Assembly: GCF_004792655.1 (NCBI RefSeq)
Contig: NZ_SRZC01000007.1
Coordinates: forward strand, 1-64,000
Origin: Palleniella muris
Lineage (GTDB): Bacteria > Bacteroidota > Bacteroidia > Bacteroidales > Bacteroidaceae
Direction: 5' to 3'
Length of the DNA stretch: 64,000 bases
Below the pieces are notes generated by a model. It was given only the letters and a program-made list of their open reading frames with translations, searched no databases and was not told the DNA's origin. The position numbers and the translations under genes were made by a program. This document shows positions 60,885 through 64,000 of the stretch, one piece after another. Numbering within the stretch: position 1 is the stretch's first letter; every line of letters starts with the position of its first letter.

Positions 60885-62150
60885 TTAAAATGTTTCAAAT
60901 TTTACCTCGCCAAGCTTCTCCTTGATTTTAGCTTGCATCTGAGCGTCAACGTCTTTCAACGTCTCCTCGATTTTGCCTTCATTCGCAGGGTCTTTAGCGA
61001 TTACCTCTGTGATTACTTCACGAGCCTGGATTGATGCAAGAGTGCTCTTGACAGTGGCAAAGTCAGACTCAGCCATCTTTGTCCAAGCATCTTTTGCAGA
61101 AGCCTCAATTTTACCTGCCTTGATTGCATCATCGATAACCGTTGCAATCTCGGCTTTGAGAGCAGCTTGTTCTGCATCCTTGTACGCCTGAAGCGCTGCC
61201 TTAGTCTCGGCCAGTTCGCTTTTGACGTTAGCGAGGTCGGCTTCCTTGCCTTCGAGTTTGATATTCGTGGCAGTAAGCTCACCCTGAGTTTCCTTGAGTG
61301 TTGCTTCTGCATTGATCAACTCAGCAATGCGAGCTTCAATCGCTGCGGCCTGAGTGTCCTTAGCGAGTCCAAGTTGTGCTGAAATGGCGTCGAAATTGTT
61401 TTTTTCGTTGTTTTCCATTTTGTTTTCTTGGATTGGTGAATAATTATCTTTCTGATTACGAATAGCAGTAATTGCCTCGATAAGTTTATTTTCGTCCACT
61501 TCAGCAGATACGGCAGACATGATATTGCGCATTTCAGCTGCGCTATCAATGCCTATCATCTCGTTTTTCACTTTGTCACGCACCTTTTTAGAGGTCTTGA
61601 TGACATTCTCTGACGGCAGGAATCCAGCTTTCACAGCATCTTTAGCACTGAAGAAAGTACCGTCCGCATCTCCCTCGCCGTTCATAATTTCCGCAACCTT
61701 GTCTTTGGAAAGTCCAAACCGTTTAGTATAAATAGTTTCCAATTGTGAGCGGAAAGCTTCAACGGTTTGCTTTACCGATGGGTCATCATCCTCAACCTTT
61801 GAATTGAAAGGATTGTGAATCATCAACAATGAATAATCGTGCATATAAAGGTTATCACCAGCAGCCCAGATAACGCTGGCCATCGAAGCTGCAATGCCTT
61901 CTATTACACAATCGACTTCAATAGGACAAGAGCGAATAACCGAGAACGTGCTCATTCCGTACAACACTGAGCCTCCTTCAGAATTGATCATCACAATAAT
62001 CTTTGAAGGTTTCACATAGTCTTGCAACCACAAGAACTCATCATTGAAGCAGCGAACACTGTACTCATCTACGGCTGAAAAAAAGCGAATGATAGCCGGT
62101 TGGCCTTCCTCAGCCTTTCCAACTACATATTTCAAATTTTCTGCATCCAT
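60885..62150 (-). CDS. ClpP-type prohead protease fused to scaffold
   Basis: 421 aa. Residues 1-190: ClpP/S14 fold with VMINSEGGSVLYGMS, GIAASMASVIWAAGD (catalytic Ser89) and LLMIHNPF (catalytic His112). Residues about 245-421: helical coiled coil (ARIAELINAEATLKETQGEL, VKSELAETKAALQAYKDAEQ) typical of capsid scaffold, ending KEKLGEVKFETF. An internal Met245 (61418) could start a separate scaffold product, as in lambda Nu3 within C. The protease cuts scaffold during head maturation. Own phage-type promoter at 62170. Confidence 0.87.
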   Translation of the reverse strand: MDAENLKYVVGKAEEGQPAIIRFFSAVDEYSVRCFNDEFLWLQDYVKPSKIIVMINSEGGSVLYGMSTFSVIRSCPIEVDCVIEGIAASMASVIWAAGDNLYMHDYSLLMIHNPFNSKVEDDDPSVKQTVEAFRSQLETIYTKRFGLSKDKVAEIMNGEGDADGTFFSAKDAVKAGFLPSENVIKTSKKVRDKVKNEMIGIDSAAEMRNIMSAVSAEVDENKLIEAITAIRNQKDNYSPIQENKMENNEKNNFDAISAQLGLAKDTQAAAIEARIAELINAEATLKETQGELTATNIKLEGKEADLANVKSELAETKAALQAYKDAEQAALKAEIATVIDDAIKAGKIEASAKDAWTKMAESDFATVKSTLASIQAREVITEVIAKDPANEGKIEETLKDVDAQMQAKIKEKLGEVKFETF

Positions 62151-62169
62151 AATTGATTACTCTTTTTCC

Positions 62170-62199
62170 AAGAATAGAGGATTGCAATTTGAGTAGGGT
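62170..62199 (-). promoter_or_regulatory. Phage-type promoter candidate (protease/scaffold and capsid)
   Basis: On the minus strand ACCC, then CTATTCTT 22 nt after the first base, then GGAAAAAG. CTATTCTT ends 19 nt before the ClpP-like start codon. Confidence 0.6.
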
Positions 62200-62203
62200 G
62201 AAA

Positions 62204-62932
62204 TCACTCTTTTTTATCTTTGAATCCTGCAATGTCTTCAAACTTCGGATATTCGTGATTTGGAAGATGATCGGGGTTGGCAATCTCATTTTGGTCGCTT
62301 GGCTGAGTGAACGGCGGCACCGTGACATACACATCCTGGTAATTCTTATAAGCGTATGAAGTAAAGTCTTGAAACCAGATTTGATAATCAATCCAATAGG
62401 GCTGTAAAGCATCATCGAAAGTCAATGGCTGATCCCAATACTCCAACTGAAACCTTGACACAAGTGCCGGGAAATTGGCTTTCTGCGCTTCTATAGCAGA
62501 CACTATACGCTTATAAACTTCCATGCCTTCACACTCCACTTCATCATCACTGTTGTTGAGACGATTCAACACATAATGAATACGCATAGTGCCTTTACCC
62601 TCAGCAATGCTGGAGGTACCAACATTGTAATAAATATTGATAAAATGTATAAACACCGCCGGGAACACGAGCCCGTATTCCTTATTATGCGTATTATATT
62701 TAATTCGATTCAACTGGCCATTGCCCAATTTGATAGTTTTGAACAATCGAGGACTTTTAGGGTTTTTAGGATCCTTTGGAATAGACTCTAAAATTTTTCT
62801 TACAGCCTTGTACGCTTCAATCATCGGGTTGGTCTCCACGACTTCCTGAACTTCGTCAATTTCAGGCTCCGGCACCACAGGTACCTCTTCTGGCTCTGTA
62901 GGGTGTGTTGGTTTATGCTTATCAATTATCAT
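62204..62932 (-). CDS. Head-tail or tail-terminator protein, hypothetical
   Basis: 242 aa. Starts with a Pro/Glu-rich leader (HPTEPEEVPVVPEPEIDEVQ), then a mixed fold (GLVFPAVFIHFINIYYNVGT; TMRIHYVLNRLNNSDDEVEC; EVYKRIVSAIEAQKANFPAL; LEYWDQPLTFDDALQPYWID) that has the size and order of a tail-terminator. It overlaps the upstream tail-completion gene by 4 nt and lies before the protease, which fits a neck or terminator protein. Not a firm family match. Confidence 0.5.
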   Translation of the reverse strand: MIIDKHKPTHPTEPEEVPVVPEPEIDEVQEVVETNPMIEAYKAVRKILESIPKDPKNPKSPRLFKTIKLGNGQLNRIKYNTHNKEYGLVFPAVFIHFINIYYNVGTSSIAEGKGTMRIHYVLNRLNNSDDEVECEGMEVYKRIVSAIEAQKANFPALVSRFQLEYWDQPLTFDDALQPYWIDYQIWFQDFTSYAYKNYQDVYVTVPPFTQPSDQNEIANPDHLPNHEYPKFEDIAGFKDKKE

Positions 62933-63462
62933 CGTCTTACACCTGGGAATGTTCTAAAAATGATTCTTTCTAACTCTCTCAATTTGTCGTTCATCACAGA
63001 CGAGTCACGCTTCTCTGTTGGCATGAATTGTCGTTGAGGCATATTGGCTACCCGACCAGTGCGTACAGATGGGTCGTCAGAGTTGTGCACTGCTGCAAAA
63101 CAAAACCCTTTATGATTGTAAGTCCCGTTAAACGCCTTCGGGTCAGTGAAAACTTTAACTTTTCCTCTGGAGCGATTGTAGGATTCTGTTTCATAGGTGA
63201 TAGAATTTCGCAATGACCGAGATTCCACCAGTCCACCAACAGTGAAGCCACCTTTGTTACGTTTAGGGCTATGCCTCCAAACCACGCTGCCTCTTGTATT
63301 GAACCGTTTCATATCAAAGGACTTTTGGAAAATATCAACGGCAGATTGTCCTACCGACACTTGAAAGTTCCAAAGGTTCAAGTCAAACAAGTGAGGCAGC
63401 GGTTCCCATTGCTCACGAAATTGCTGTGGCATCAATGGTATGCCTTTATTTACCTTCGCCAT
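62929..63462 (-). CDS. Tail completion / virion morphogenesis protein (Mu gpG or HK97 gp10-like)
   Basis: 177 aa. FQVSVGQSAVDIFQKSFDMK, VWRHSPKRN, SRSLRNSITYET, FTDPKAFNGTYNHKGFCFAA and the C-terminal RVANMPQRQFMPTEKRDSSV, RELERIIFRTF. The order (basic helix, SLRxSI, GYxxxH-type loop, then MPxRxFM) is that of the phage virion morphogenesis family (tail completion). It comes right after the F-like minor head protein. Confidence 0.68.
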   Translation of the reverse strand: MAKVNKGIPLMPQQFREQWEPLPHLFDLNLWNFQVSVGQSAVDIFQKSFDMKRFNTRGSVVWRHSPKRNKGGFTVGGLVESRSLRNSITYETESYNRSRGKVKVFTDPKAFNGTYNHKGFCFAAVHNSDDPSVRTGRVANMPQRQFMPTEKRDSSVMNDKLRELERIIFRTFPGVRR

Positions 63463-63997
63463 CTTTCAAATACTTTGCTTTGATACGATTTGCTATGGCA
63501 TTGAGACGGCCAACATGCCGCTCATCAACTTGAAAATATGGGTGTTCATCAGAGAAAATGCGACCACCGAGAGCCACGCTTTCTTTGAATGTACGATTAA
63601 ACCAATCAGGCATCTCTGGTATCGCAGATGCATGAATAGAAGCTATAACTGTTGACGTATCTTCTACCAAATAACAGCGACAATTATGCTCAATAGGAGG
63701 AATAAGCCATGCTGGAAACATTGACTTAGGAGCAGTAAATCCTTCATACTGAAGATGCCACGGACGTACTCGCTCATCACCTTGTGTCATGTACATCAGA
63801 GTCGTGTCGTTTTTAATCGTCGATAAATAGGCAGCGACAATCATGGCATATTCTATGTCCATGTTTTCTGTACGCATGTATTGGTTATGGAATTTAGAAA
63901 AGACTGGCAGATAGAAATTGAACCAATCTTCATCTTCCATATCTTCTGCTTCCTCTTCCGTTAGTGCTTCTTCTAACTCTGCCATATCATCAGCCAT
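63446..63997 (-). CDS. Minor head protein, Mu gpF-like (partial at window edge)
   Basis: 183 aa seen. RVRPWHLQYEGFTAPKSMFP and the closing PPIEHNCRCYLVE are the conserved end of the phage Mu F-like minor head morphogenesis domain (H-x-L-x-G, W-x-x-P-x-x-H-x-C-R-C). The Met at 63997 is only 3 nt from the window end and is preceded by acidic low-complexity sequence; family members usually have a longer N-terminal part, so the real start is probably outside. The C-terminus is complete and overlaps the next gene by 17 nt. Confidence 0.82.
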   Translation of the reverse strand: MADDMAELEEALTEEEAEDMEDEDWFNFYLPVFSKFHNQYMRTENMDIEYAMIVAAYLSTIKNDTTLMYMTQGDERVRPWHLQYEGFTAPKSMFPAWLIPPIEHNCRCYLVEDTSTVIASIHASAIPEMPDWFNRTFKESVALGGRIFSDEHPYFQVDERHVGRLNAIANRIKAKYLKDGEGK

Positions 63998-64000
63998 GTG

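Noticed and set aside
1..64000. tRNA genes, CRISPR arrays, insertion sequences, integrase
   Set aside because: I saw no cloverleaf-like sequence, repeat-spacer array, transposase or recombinase in either strand.

Overview
The window is a large part of the genome of a tailed phage with a contractile tail (myovirus morphology), either free or integrated as a prophage, infecting a member of the Bacteroidales. The host assignment rests on two promoters of the Bacteroides type (TTTG, 19 nt, TAnnTTTG), A-rich leaders without clear Shine-Dalgarno sites, an anaerobic ribonucleotide reductase module, and Bacteroides-phage-type tail, lysis and DGR proteins. Every convincing gene lies on the minus strand, so the biological order runs from high to low coordinates. 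No integrase, portal, tRNA or CRISPR array was found; the portal probably lies beyond the right edge.

Layout in the direction of transcription. 64000-59300: head genes (Mu F-like minor head protein, tail-completion protein, ClpP-type protease fused to a scaffold, major capsid). 59314-44163: tail sheath, tube, assembly chaperone with a -1 ribosomal frameshift, tape measure, a baseplate/tail protein, hub, spike, large fibre-like proteins. 44141-34873: a diversity-generating retroelement (DGR): a 2186-aa adhesin whose last codons are a variable repeat (VR), an Avd-like accessory gene, and a reverse transcriptase whose reading frame contains the template repeat (TR). 34810-26948: baseplate wedge (gpJ-like, LysM), fibres, small basic proteins, then a strong terminator. 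26800-23406: ThyX-like protein, NrdD, NrdG, from a host-type promoter. 23221-6795: a replication and recombination run from a second host-type promoter (gp32-like SSB, SbcD/SbcC, RuvC-like nuclease, phage sigma factor, DnaB helicase, primase, DNA polymerase III alpha in two pieces around a Pif1/Dda-like helicase, proofreading exonuclease, guanylate-kinase-like enzyme). 6724-886: small terminase, lysis genes, winged-helix protein, large terminase, Mu gp36-like connector, ending in a terminator at about 820-854. The leftmost 885 bases are non-coding: a plus-strand terminator, a 200-bp inverted repeat and several hairpins.

How it fits together: host sigma factor probably reads the TAnnTTTG promoters of the nucleotide and replication operons. 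The phage sigma factor in that operon may then read a second promoter type that I derived here: ACYC, 18 nt, CTATTCTT, in most cases about 18-20 nt before start codons of head, tail, terminase and lysis genes. Neither half of the DNA polymerase can work alone, because the fingers/palm break falls just before the catalytic PDVDNDF motif; both broken ends carry Hint/intein-like tails that lack the usual splicing residues. The DGR gives the phage a variable receptor-binding tip on its tail.

The most notable items are the TR inside the RT reading frame, the fractured polymerase with unusual split-intein-like tails, the two-part phage promoter family, and the frameshift site in the tail chaperone. 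All assignments are from reading the sequence and knowledge of families; no database search was done.
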